From positions 434,001 to 498,000 of the forward strand of contig NZ_CP095491.1 of the NCBI RefSeq assembly GCF_023028105.1: 64,000 bases of DNA, in the 5' to 3' direction. The position numbers and the translations under genes were made by a program. The notes below the pieces were generated by a model, which was not told the DNA's origin, ran no database searches, and saw only the letters and a program-made list of their open reading frames with translations. This document shows positions 53,909 through 62,310 of this stretch, piece after piece. How positions within the stretch are numbered: the first letter of the stretch is position 1; each line of letters starts with the position of its first letter. Source of the DNA: Halosolutus gelatinilyticus (GTDB lineage Archaea > Halobacteriota > Halobacteria > Halobacteriales > Natrialbaceae).

Positions 53909-55142
53909 TCAGACGCGCACCTCCTCTTGCTCCTGTTGACGGTCGACGTCGGCTTCTTCGGCGAAGCGCTCCAGATCGTCGACCGTGACCCGACGTTTCT
54001 CCGCACCGTAGTCCTTGACGCGACGGGTGACTGCGCGCACCTGTTCGCCGCTGGGCTCGAAGCCCAGTTCGTGCAGGCGCTCGCGTACCGAGTGCGTCCC
54101 GGTGTGTTTCCCCATGACCAGGCGGCGCTTCGCGCCGACCATCTCGGGAGTCATCACGCCGGGCTCGAACGTGTCCGAGTTCTCGATGACGCCGGCGGCG
54201 TGGATGCCGCTCTCGTGGGAGAAGGCGTTGTCGCCGACGACCGGCTTGTTGCCGGGCGTCTCGATCGTGCTCTTCTCCTCGACGATCTCGGAGAGCTCCA
54301 TGATGCGCGTCGTGTCGATCCCCGTCTCGCACTGGTAGAGCGACTCGACGGACATCACGAACTCCTCGTAGGCGGCGTTGCCGGCGCGCTCGCCGATCGA
54401 GTTGACCGACACTTGAGCCTGGTCGGCGCCGGCCTCGATGCCGGCCAGCGCGTTCGCGGTCGCCAGCCCGAAGTCGTCGTGGGTGTGGACGTCGATCCGC
54501 GCGTCGGTGCGGGCCGAGATCTTCTCGATCATGGCCCGGAACCGGGTCGGCGTGGCGACGCCGCAGGTGTCCGGAATGTTGATCCAGTCGGTTCCCGCGT
54601 CGGTGACCGCCTCGATCACGTCCATCAGGAACGCCTCGTCGGTTCGCGTCGCGTCCATCGGCGAGAACATGCAGATCGCGCCCGCCGCTTTGATGCGTTC
54701 GACCGACTCGACCGCGCGCTGTACTACTTCGTCCCGGGTCGCGTGCATCGAATCCTCGATCTGGACGTCGCTGGTGCTGACGAACGTGTGCACCATCTCG
54801 ACGCCGGAAGAAAGCGCCGCTTCGATGTCCTTGTCGACGACGCGGGCTAGCCCGCAGGTGGTCGTCGACGTCGAAGACGCGATATCACGAACGGCCTCGA
54901 ACTCGGCGTCGGAGTTGACGGGGAATCCGGCCTCGATGACGTGGGTTCCCATCTCGTCTAAGATCGACGCGATCTGCCGTTTGTCGTCGTACGAGAACGA
55001 AGTTCCGGGCGACTGTTCACCATCCCGGAGGGTGGTATCGAAGACACGTGCTGACTCAATTTCGTCAGTGGAATCTAACGTGCCCTGGAAGAACTCGACC
55101 CCCCTGACTGGTATCAGAGGACGGGTTGCCTTGTGAAGACAT
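53909..55142 (-). CDS. leuA: 2-isopropylmalate synthase, frameshifted near the 5' end
   Basis: It condenses acetyl-CoA with 2-oxoisovalerate, the first leucine step. The body reads VEFFQGTLDSTDEIESARVF, DTTLRDGEQSPGTSF, VIEAGFPVNSD, GAICMFSPMD, HTHDDFGLATANALAGIEAG. The leaderless ATG at 55142 (MSSQGNPSSDTSQG) is one base out of phase with it because of a six-G run at 55099-55104. One G fewer restores a protein of about 410 residues. An in-frame ATG at 54952 would lack the catalytic N-terminus. The C-terminal regulatory domain of long LeuA proteins is absent. Confidence 0.85.
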
Positions 55143-55168
55143 TGTATCAGAACCCGACGGGCGACGTG

Positions 55169-55177
55169 CTATATAAA
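55169..55177 (-). promoter_or_regulatory. TATA box of leuA
   Basis: Minus strand TTTATATAG is centred about 31 bases before the ATG at 55142. It supports transcription starting at or just before that ATG and hence the need for a frame correction in leuA. Confidence 0.6.
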
Positions 55178-55560
55178 CCTACCGCTGTTTCGAGAATCGA
55201 ATGCCGCGTTACCGCGGTGCACGGTTTCGAGGACGGCGGAAAACCGCACGACATCGACGGCCTAATATCGAATCCAATGACCTATTACGATATTGATCTC
55301 GTCGTTCCGATCGCGCGATCGAGCCGATTGAAATCGGTTCGACGGGCGGAATTTCGCCGGCCGATCGCTCGCGCGCGCTCGCCACTGGACGTTCGGGCAC
55401 CGAATCGGGGAACCGACGGTCTGGCGTTCGGAATCGTCGACGTACTCGCAAAATTGTGACCGATCGTCCACTCGATGTCGGAGCGGGCGGCTTCACTGGC
55501 GGCAGCGGTCGGAATCGTCCGATAGCCGGCCGGTTCGGTCGTCGCCCCCTGTGGCGTCGG
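55178..55560. other. Gene-free stretch between leuA and the AsnC-TRASH gene
   Basis: About 380 bases. Open frames on both strands are short and Arg-rich. No promoter-like sequence besides that of leuA and no RNA gene was seen. Confidence 0.4.
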
Positions 55561-56154
55561 CTAGTCGATCGCTTCCCGGCGCGACTCGTACTCGGTGAGG
55601 TAGCGGTCCTCGCAGGACGGACAGCAGAAGGTCTTGATCTCGCCGTCTACGGTCGCCGTCACGCCGTCCCCGGTGACCGTCTGGCCGCAGACGACGCACT
55701 CGAGGGAGAAGTCCGTCGCCGAGATGCCGACCCGCCGATCGGTCCGCGTGAGCAGGGTGACGTCGTAGCCGCGCAGCGCGTCGAGGTCGACGCCCGACTC
55801 GAGCCACGATCGCGTGTTCGCGTCGGGTAGCGTCGCGTGGACGAGGACCCGCCCGTCCATCCCCTCGAAGACGTGTTCGACGCCGTCGAGTTCGAGCGCA
55901 GCGGTGTAGACGTCGTCGACGGCACCGGGTTTCGCCTCCAGTTCCGCGACGATCGCCACGTCGCGCTGGAGCTTCTCCCGGTCGATGTCGAGCGTAAAGC
56001 CGCGGATGATCCCCTGCTCTTCGAGGCGGGCGATCCGGTCGGAAACGGCCGGCGGCGTCAGGTCCACGTGGTCCGCGATCTCCCGGTACGGGCGGCGAGC
56101 GTCCTGGCTGAGCAACTGGAGGATCTCGAGATCGATATCGTCGAGGTCGCGCAT
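55561..56154 (-). CDS. Lrp/AsnC regulator with C-terminal TRASH metal-binding domain
   Basis: 197 residues. N-terminal HTH (DLEILQLLSQDARRPYREIA..VDLTPPAVSDRIARLEEQG), an AsnC-like middle, then CVVCGQTV ... FCCPSCEDRYLTEY, the TRASH Cys arrangement that binds metal ions such as copper. Archaeal AsnC-TRASH proteins control copper export genes; no copper ATPase is adjacent here, but a Cys-rich copper-binding-like protein is encoded at 13995. Confidence 0.92.
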   Translation of the reverse strand: MRDLDDIDLEILQLLSQDARRPYREIADHVDLTPPAVSDRIARLEEQGIIRGFTLDIDREKLQRDVAIVAELEAKPGAVDDVYTAALELDGVEHVFEGMDGRVLVHATLPDANTRSWLESGVDLDALRGYDVTLLTRTDRRVGISATDFSLECVVCGQTVTGDGVTATVDGEIKTFCCPSCEDRYLTEYESRREAID

Positions 56155-56321
56155 ATTCTCACATTCGCTCCCGATTGCAATTAATGTACGCCGTTCGGCG
56201 CTCGATTCCGCTCCGTCTCCGACGACCGCGTCGACGACGATCGGTGTCGTCGACCCGGTGGTACTGGGTTCGGTATGCGCGTGTCAGAACTTTACGCCCC
56301 CTCGTGGTAGGAACGCGAGGA

Positions 56322-56777
56322 ATGACGTCAGACGAAGTCACCGACCTGTTGACGAAAGCGTACATCGACGAGCTCGAGACCGTCATGAACTATCTCACGA
56401 ACGCGATCGTGCTGGACGGCGTCCACGCCGAGGAGGTCAAAGAGAGCCTCGACGCCGACGTTCAGGAGGAACTGGAGCACGCGCGGATGCTGGGCAACCG
56501 GCTGAAGCAACTCGATCAGTCGCCGCCCGGTTCGGAGTCGTTCGAGGCGCGCCAGTCGAGTCTCCAGCCCCCCGAAGACACGACGGACGTCCAGTCGGTC
56601 ATCGAGGGCGTGATCGAGGCCGAAAACGACGCGATCGAGACCTACCGCGCGCTCCACGAAGCCGCTTCGGAGGCGAACGATCCCGTCACCGAGGACGTGG
56701 CGGTCACGATCCTCGCCGACGAGGAAGCCCACCACACCGAGTTCCGCGGATTCCAGAAGGAGTTCCCGCAGGATTGA
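56322..56777 (+). CDS. Ferritin-like helical protein
   Basis: 151 residues from ATG 56322. Long helices with spaced Glu/His: YIDELETVMNYLTNAIVLDG, EELEHARMLGNRLKQL, EGVIEAENDAIETYRALHEA, ILADEEAHHTEFRGF. Two ExxH-type sites fit a di-iron four-helix bundle. It may store iron or scavenge peroxide. The 49 upstream codons of the frame are rejected. Confidence 0.85.
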   Translation: MTSDEVTDLLTKAYIDELETVMNYLTNAIVLDGVHAEEVKESLDADVQEELEHARMLGNRLKQLDQSPPGSESFEARQSSLQPPEDTTDVQSVIEGVIEAENDAIETYRALHEAASEANDPVTEDVAVTILADEEAHHTEFRGFQKEFPQD

Positions 56778-56882
56778 TGGCTCGCTGGCGACGCGTCGGA
56801 ATCGGGCGCGTTCCCGATTTCTCTCGAGTCCGCCACTCGATCCGGGTACCGCACGCCGCAGCCGCTCCGGAGATGGACGGAG

Positions 56883-57083
56883 TCACCGATCGCTCGTGCG
56901 CCGTCGGAGGCGACTCCTGCGATAGACGTACCACAGCGGAACGACGACGCCGACGCCGACGAGCGGAAAGAGCGCGGTCAGGAGGGGAAGACCCGTTCCT
57001 ACCGAACGGTCGGGATCCGACTGCGTGGCCGGACGCAGTTCCAGAATAGAGGCGAACGTTTTTCTCGCCCCGGTTCGACCCAC
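56883..57083 (-). CDS. Possible small membrane protein
   Basis: 66 residues from GTG 57083 with one strong hydrophobic stretch (LPLLTALFPLVGVGVVVPLW) followed by YVYRRSRLRRR, a positive-inside anchor. Divergent from the next gene with only five bases between starts. It could be a chance ORF. Confidence 0.35.
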   Translation of the reverse strand: MGRTGARKTFASILELRPATQSDPDRSVGTGLPLLTALFPLVGVGVVVPLWYVYRRSRLRRRTSDR

Positions 57084-57088
57084 CCCGT

Positions 57089-57379
57089 ATGAGCGATTTC
57101 GACCTCGACCTTCGGGCCGTCGAGGAGCACATCGACGACGAACTCGAACTAGAGGGCGAACTCGTCCTCGGCATTCTCGACGGGACGACGACGCCCGAGG
57201 AGTGGCTCGAAGCGATATCCAGCGGCAACGTCCTCGTCCTCCGCGTCGACGGCGACGTCAACGACCTGGCCTCCGGCTTCGCCCGCGACGTCAAGGAGTC
57301 GGGCGGCAATCTCGTCCACTTCCGGGGCTTCCTGATCGTGACGCCGCCCGGCGTGGGCGTCAACACCGATCGGCTCTGA
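57089..57379 (+). CDS. Haloarchaeal DUF5779-like protein
   Basis: 96 residues: DLDLRAVEEHIDDELELEGE, LVLGILDGTTTPEEWLEAIS, NVLVLRVDGDVNDLASGFAR, LVHFRGFLIVTPPGVGVNTD. The sequence recalls the small haloarchaeal family DUF5779, function unknown. Name given from memory. Confidence 0.85.
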   Translation: MSDFDLDLRAVEEHIDDELELEGELVLGILDGTTTPEEWLEAISSGNVLVLRVDGDVNDLASGFARDVKESGGNLVHFRGFLIVTPPGVGVNTDRL

Positions 57380-57428
57380 GCGCTGCGAACGGAGCGGCGA
57401 CCGCGGCGAACCTCGTCGCCCCGAGCGC

Positions 57429-57926
57429 TCACTCCGAAACCGTGAGTTCGCCGTAGTCGAACTCCTCGCCCATCTTCGAGAGGGTCTCGAGTTCGTCCTG
57501 TTCCTCCCGGAGCGTCTCCTCCAGCGTGTCGGCGGCGTCGTCCATCCCGATCTGGTCGGCCATCGGGATGAGGTTGCCGTAGGTCGCGATCTCGTAGTGT
57601 TCGGCCTTCTGGCCGGCCGCGATGTTGAACCGATCGATGGCCTCCGGGCTAGGGTCCATGCTCATGAACTCCTCGTGGGCCTCGATCATCCCCTCGATGA
57701 CGGGGTCTTCCTCCGCCTCGGCGCTCGCGTCGAGCTGTTCGAACACCTGCTCGATGCGATCGACGTGGTGTCGGGTTTCCTCGCGGTGTTCGGCGAAGCC
57801 GCCCTTGAGTTCCTCGTTCGACGAGGTTCGTTCGAGTTCGTCGAGGGCGTCGACGAGTCGCTGTTCGGTGTAGTACGCGTGCTTCAGACCGGACACGAAG
57901 AGGTCTTCGGTTGAATCAATGCTCAT
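57429..57926 (-). CDS. DUF892/YciE-like ferritin-fold protein
   Basis: 165 residues from ATG 57926. TEDLFVSGLKHAYYTEQRLV, FAEHREETRHHVDRIEQVFE, AAGQKAEHYEIATYGNLIPM, TLREEQDELETLSKMGEE are the family's helices, with Glu/His pairs suited to a di-iron site. Linked to stress tolerance in other organisms. It is the second ferritin-like protein within 1.5 kb. Confidence 0.92.
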   Translation of the reverse strand: MSIDSTEDLFVSGLKHAYYTEQRLVDALDELERTSSNEELKGGFAEHREETRHHVDRIEQVFEQLDASAEAEEDPVIEGMIEAHEEFMSMDPSPEAIDRFNIAAGQKAEHYEIATYGNLIPMADQIGMDDAADTLEETLREEQDELETLSKMGEEFDYGELTVSE

Positions 57927-58028
57927 GGGTGATCCAGGTGATGGAACGCCGCTGCGGTCGAAAAGCGGCGGGCCTGCACCTGAGAGCAGTTCGGGCGAGC
58001 GCCGCCGGATCAGCACGTGGCGCAGGGT

Positions 58029-58712
58029 CTACGCCGAAAACGTGAGGAAGTGACCGTCCGGGTCACGAACGACGACTTCGTCGTCGCGCTCCCGATCGAT
58101 CGACCGGACCCGATCGCGCACTGCATCGAGCGCCGCCGGCGGATCGGCGGTCGCGAACCCCAGGTCGACGTGGACCCCGCCGCGGGCGTCGGCGATTCCG
58201 AGGTGGGGCTCCCAGAGTTCGAGCGCCATCGGTCCCTGGAGTCGAACGCGCTTTCTGTCGTCGCCCACGTCGACGGTCTCGAATCCCAAATCCTCGTAGA
58301 ACGAGCTCGCGCGATCGAGATCTTCGACCTCGAGGACCACCTCGAAGATGCCGTCGATCCCGGGGCCGTCGACACCCTGCTGGCCGAGTTCGACGCAGTT
58401 GCCGTCGGGGTCGTACAGGTACAGCGATCGAGCGGAGCCGAACCGCGCCTCCTCGAGGTCGTAGTCTTCGCCCAGGCGGTCCCACCAGTCGTCGTACTCG
58501 GCGTCGGGGATCGAGAACGCGAAGTGCGTGTGGAGGCCGCCGCGGGGGACGGCGGTGGGACGGCGAAGGACGAACTCGCTCTCGCCGGCGGCGAAGACGA
58601 GTTCATCCGCGCGTTCCTCGCGGACGGGCAGTCCCAGCGTCTCCTCGTAGAACGATCGCGCCGGCTCGAGGTACTTGACCTCGAGGGCGAGCCGCGAGAG
58701 CCGGCGTAGCAT
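58029..58712 (-). CDS. VOC family protein with two glyoxalase-like domains
   Basis: 227 residues from ATG 58712. Two similar halves (LALEVKYLEPARSFYEETLG; EVVLEVEDLDRASSFYEDLG) form tandem beta-alpha-beta-beta-beta units. The second half ends EVVVRDPDGHFLTF with a metal-ligand-like pattern. It could be an extradiol dioxygenase or lyase; the substrate is unknown. Confidence 0.9.
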   Translation of the reverse strand: MLRRLSRLALEVKYLEPARSFYEETLGLPVREERADELVFAAGESEFVLRRPTAVPRGGLHTHFAFSIPDAEYDDWWDRLGEDYDLEEARFGSARSLYLYDPDGNCVELGQQGVDGPGIDGIFEVVLEVEDLDRASSFYEDLGFETVDVGDDRKRVRLQGPMALELWEPHLGIADARGGVHVDLGFATADPPAALDAVRDRVRSIDRERDDEVVVRDPDGHFLTFSA

Positions 58713-58861
58713 AGCCAACCCTACTCGACCGGCGAGCAAAGAACCGTCGGCGATCGGCGCGATTCGAGACCGGAGGGCTCGGATCGGCGATCGGCCGCCC
58801 AGCGCGGGCGAGGTCGATCGGTTCGCCGGTGTTTATGCGTCCGACGCGTCTATGATTCGTC

Positions 58862-59545
58862 ATGACCTTCCGTACGGACGAGCGCGCGACCGACCTCGCG
58901 GAGATCGATCGCTTCGAAGGCGGCGTCGGCTGGATCGCCCATCCCGACGAGACGATGCAGCGGGCGAGCCACGCCCTCGAAGTGGACGGCGAAGTCTGGC
59001 TCTTCGATCCCGTCGACACGGAGGGGTTGGACGACCTGCTCGCCGAGTTCGGCGAGGTGGCCGGCGTCGTCATCACCCTCGATCGCCACAAACGCGACGC
59101 GGCCGAGATCGCCGATCGGCACGGCGTCCACGTCTACCTCCCCGAGTTCTTCGAGGGCGTTTCCGAGGAGCTCGAGGCGCCGATCGTTCGGTTCGACGAC
59201 GAACTCGCGGACACCGGCCTCGAAGCCCGGACGGTCGTCGACAGCCGGTTCTGGCAGGAAGTCGCGCTGTACGATCCCGCCGAAGGAACGCTCATCGTTC
59301 CCGAGTCCGTCGGAACGGCCGAGTACTTCCTCGCCGGGAGCGAGCGTCTGGGCGTCCACCCGATGCGACGGCTCGTTCCCCCGCGGGACGCCCTCGGCGA
59401 CCTGGATCCCGAACGCGTACTCGTCGGACACGGCCCCGGGGTGATGGACGGCGCGTCGGCAGCGCTCGACAACGCGCTGGCGGGCGCTCGAAAACGATCG
59501 CCGATTCTCTACGCGAAGGCGGCGCGGAACCTGCTGCCGTTTTGA
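58862..59545 (+). CDS. Metallo-beta-lactamase-fold-like protein lacking the standard metal motif
   Basis: 227 residues. DGEVWLFDPVDTEGLDDLLA, GVVITLDRHKRDAAEIADRH, GTLIVPESVGTAEYF and VLVGHGPGVMDGASAAL follow the strand order of MBL-fold proteins. The HxHxDH box is reduced to DRHKRDA, so the usual two-metal site is doubtful. Possibly a one-metal or non-enzymatic member. Confidence 0.8.
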   Translation: MTFRTDERATDLAEIDRFEGGVGWIAHPDETMQRASHALEVDGEVWLFDPVDTEGLDDLLAEFGEVAGVVITLDRHKRDAAEIADRHGVHVYLPEFFEGVSEELEAPIVRFDDELADTGLEARTVVDSRFWQEVALYDPAEGTLIVPESVGTAEYFLAGSERLGVHPMRRLVPPRDALGDLDPERVLVGHGPGVMDGASAALDNALAGARKRSPILYAKAARNLLPF

Positions 59546-59653
59546 GCCGGAGGGCCGCGGCGCGGGTTCCGGCCCTCCGACCCGCGACGATCGCTGCCCC
59601 CGCTTAGCGCTCGCGGGGAACACATCTAACTACGCACCGCCCGTATCGGGTCC

Positions 59654-60082
59654 GTGGTCTACGTCACGCAAGCGCTCGTCGACGTCCTCCTCGATCTGGC
59701 CAGCGGCGCCGATCCCGATCGCGTGACGACCGGCGTCTCCGTCACCCCCGCGGGCGATCTCGACGGCACCGACGCCGACGCGCTCCCGCCGGAGACGCCG
59801 GTGTTCACCGACTTCTTCCTCCCGGATCCCGGAAATTCGGTTAACGCCGTCTTCGGCGTCGACCTCACGACGCCCGTCCGGCAGGCCCAGGGGCAATTCG
59901 TCTCCCATCCGCTGCGAGAACTCGAGGTAACGAAACGGGACGACCTCGCAGAGGTGATCTTCGTCGCCGTGCCGCCGTGGGAACTCGACGAGAACTCCTT
60001 CGGCGCGTTCGATCGAACGGGCGCGCGCCAGCCCCTCGATGTCGTCGACGCCCGCGCGCCGGACCAGTCGTTGACGGACTGA
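59654..60082 (+). CDS. Conserved haloarchaeal hypothetical protein
   Basis: 142 residues from GTG 59654. ALVDVLLDLASGADPDRVTT, GVSVTPAGDLDG, DFFLPDPGNSVNAVFGVDLT, ELEVTKRDDLAEVIFVAVPP. The regular composition and clean start support a real gene; no family function is known to me. Confidence 0.75.
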   Translation: MVYVTQALVDVLLDLASGADPDRVTTGVSVTPAGDLDGTDADALPPETPVFTDFFLPDPGNSVNAVFGVDLTTPVRQAQGQFVSHPLRELEVTKRDDLAEVIFVAVPPWELDENSFGAFDRTGARQPLDVVDARAPDQSLTD

Positions 60083-60130
60083 AAAAACGCGATCGCGATC
60101 GCGGACGTCGCGATCGAAAGCGGAGGGACG

Positions 60131-60256
60131 TTACCCGCCGGTCGGCGTCGGTCCGTCGCCGCCGCCGATGATTCGGTCGATGATGCTCCGGTTCGGATCT
60201 CGCTGCTCCTCGTCGGGATCGTCCGACGGTGTCGGGAAATCCGGGATGTGGGGCAT
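60131..60256 (-). CDS. 41-residue micro-protein
   Basis: From ATG 60256 the frame reads MPHIPDFPTPSDDPDEEQRD and ends IIDRIIGGGDGPTPTGG. Acidic with codon use like its neighbours, although no family is recognised. Too short for usual gene callers. Confidence 0.5.
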   Translation of the reverse strand: MPHIPDFPTPSDDPDEEQRDPNRSIIDRIIGGGDGPTPTGG

Positions 60257-60312
60257 GCGGTTCGACCTCCGCGACTAACTAGGACCGTCGGCCCTGAAAA
60301 GGTTCGGACTTA

Positions 60313-60522
60313 TCAATCGAGGTAGCCCAGGCCGCGAAGCTGTTCGGTGATCTCCTCGAACTCCGCTTCGGTAAGCTTCCCCTCCTTCTGGTGCTGGATG
60401 ACGATGCTACGCAACAGAAACCGGACGAGGTCGCTCGTGCTCTGGAAACTGGTGCCTTCGATCGTCTCTTCGACCCGATCGGCGAGATCCTTCGGGATGG
60501 AAACCGTCGTGTACTCGGTCAT
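60313..60522 (-). CDS. Ribbon-helix-helix (CopG-like) protein
   Basis: 69 residues. The N-terminal strand TEYTTVSIPKDLADRVEE and the two helices STSDLVRFLLRSIVIQHQ make an RHH DNA-binding dimer. No toxin partner gene is adjacent, so it is more likely a stand-alone regulator. Confidence 0.88.
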   Translation of the reverse strand: MTEYTTVSIPKDLADRVEETIEGTSFQSTSDLVRFLLRSIVIQHQKEGKLTEAEFEEITEQLRGLGYLD

Positions 60523-60710
60523 ATCCGTTACTCCGTCGCCGCCGTGAAATGAGTGTCGACCGGCGCGGGATCACCGACAGCGCGCCGTCGGCGCGGGCGA
60601 GCCTGTTTCCGGCCGGCGATACGATCGGCGGCTCCCCTTGGCGCCGACCGGCGACCGGCGTCGATCGTCTCCGTAGCGGTTTTTTGTATCTACCTGACTA
60701 GCGATCCAGT

Positions 60711-61040
60711 ATGGGAGTTCGACCACCATCGAGCGAGGACAACGACGATCCCGAGAGCGTCGAGTTCGGTATCGCCGCCGTCGACGCCGAACTCAGAGAC
60801 GCCGATCTCTCGTTTCCGGCGACCAGGACCGACGTCGAAGCCGAACTCGGACACGAGCGCATCCCCTACGACGTTCACGGGAACGACGTTTCGCTGGGGG
60901 AGATACTCGCCGAAGTCGACGCGGAGGAGTTCGGCTCGCGACAGGAGCTGTTGAACGCCCTGCACGACCCCTTCGAAGCGTACCGGAAGCGTCACTCGGG
61001 GAGCGTCGTCCAGCAGGTCCGATCGCTCCTCCCGTTTTGA
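60711..61040 (+). CDS. Haloarchaeal DUF5789-like protein
   Basis: 109 residues: FGIAAVDAELRDADLSFPAT, EAELGHERIPYDVHGNDVSL, LAEVDAEEFGSRQELLNALH. It resembles the small haloarchaeal family DUF5789 (name from memory). Function unknown. Confidence 0.85.
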   Translation: MGVRPPSSEDNDDPESVEFGIAAVDAELRDADLSFPATRTDVEAELGHERIPYDVHGNDVSLGEILAEVDAEEFGSRQELLNALHDPFEAYRKRHSGSVVQQVRSLLPF

Positions 61041-61072
61041 CCCGCTCACGAGGTTCGCGGAATCGGCTCTCG

Positions 61073-62086
61073 CTACTCCTCGTCCGTCTCTCGCGCGATC
61101 TGTTCGAGTCGCCGGCGCTGCTCGCGGTGCAGCGTCACGAGCATGTCCGAGAGGACGCCGAACATGAGCAACTGCACGCCGAGTAAGATCGCGGCCGCGG
61201 AGACGATCGCCATGATCTCGTGGCCCTGGCGGTACTGGATCCACTCCCAGATGACGTACGACGCGATGACGGCGCCGGAGCCGATCCCGGTGACGCCGAG
61301 GCTCCCGAAGTAAAAGAGCGGATTGTTCGTCTTCGCGAGCGTGTACAGCGCCAGGATGATCGTCCCGCCGTCTCTGACGGGATGGAGGTTCGTTTCCGAC
61401 TCCTCCGGGCGCGCGCGGTAGCTGACCGGGACGACCGTCGTGTCGATCCCGTGTTTGACGCACTCGACGGCGAGTTCGGTCTCGATCGTAAACCCGTCCG
61501 AGTCGAGCGAGAGCCGCTTCATCGAGTCGACGGTGAACGCCCGGTATCCCGAGAGGATATCGTCGTAGTCGGCTCCGTGGATGAACCGGAACGATCGGTT
61601 GATCAGCCGGTTTCCGAACCCGTTCAGCGCGCGCATCGCGTCGTCGTCCATGTCGGCGAACCGGTTGCCGATCACGTGTTCGTACCCGTGTGCGAGCGGT
61701 TCGAGCATCTTCTCCGCGTCCGCCGGATCGTAGGTCCCGTCGCCGTCGACCATCAGCACGTATGGAACGGAGATGTACCGGAGCGCTTCGCGGACGGCCT
61801 GGCCCTTCCCGTCCCCGGACTGGACGATGACGTGGGCGCCGTACTCGCGAGCGACCTCGCGCGTGTCGTCGTCCGAGTCGCCGTCCACGACGACGACGTT
61901 CGTGTAGCCCTGCTCGCGGAACCCGTCGATCACCTCGCCGATCGTCGCTTCTTCGTTGAGCGTCGGGACGAGGATGCAGACGTCCTCGGGCGAAACCTCG
62001 CGCGCCGTCTCGCTCATCCCGATGACCTCCCGGCCGGTGGTGGCGTTGGCGTCGACCGCGTCCACGAGAGTGCCGTCATCCTCCAT
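61073..62086 (-). CDS. aglJ: S-layer glycoprotein N-glycosyltransferase, AglJ-like
   Basis: 337 residues from ATG 62086 (alternative ATG 62017, MSETAREVS). GT2 family: DVCILVPTLNEEATIGEVID, VVVVDGDSDDDTREVAREYG, catalytic DGDGTYDPADAEKM, then two C-terminal membrane helices. In Haloferax AglJ adds the first sugar to dolichol phosphate. Other dolichyl-phosphate hexosyltransferases look similar, so the symbol is a homology call. Confidence 0.85.
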   Translation of the reverse strand: MEDDGTLVDAVDANATTGREVIGMSETAREVSPEDVCILVPTLNEEATIGEVIDGFREQGYTNVVVVDGDSDDDTREVAREYGAHVIVQSGDGKGQAVREALRYISVPYVLMVDGDGTYDPADAEKMLEPLAHGYEHVIGNRFADMDDDAMRALNGFGNRLINRSFRFIHGADYDDILSGYRAFTVDSMKRLSLDSDGFTIETELAVECVKHGIDTTVVPVSYRARPEESETNLHPVRDGGTIILALYTLAKTNNPLFYFGSLGVTGIGSGAVIASYVIWEWIQYRQGHEIMAIVSAAAILLGVQLLMFGVLSDMLVTLHREQRRRLEQIARETDEE

Positions 62087-62310
62087 CGGCAGGCAATCTC
62101 GTGTCGGAGTGCAAAAGGGTGCTGATAAACTGGCGGTTCGCTTATATACGCAGCCGTCGCGGGACGCCGCCCGCAGATCGCAGCGTCGATCGGCGCACCC
62201 GACACCCCAACCTGCGCCCCCGGCGTATCGGTCGACGGCGCTGCGATCGGTACGTCGCCCGCACCGCGCCGGCGTTTTGACCGTCTCCGTTTCGTGCGTC
62301 GGCCCATCGA
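62087..62310. other. Intergenic stretch between aglM- and aglJ-like genes
   Basis: 224 bases. Contains GCTTATATACGC near 62140, a possible TATA for the leftward gene (minus strand GCGTATATAAGC, centred about 60 bases before the ATG at 62086). Nothing else seen. Confidence 0.4.
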
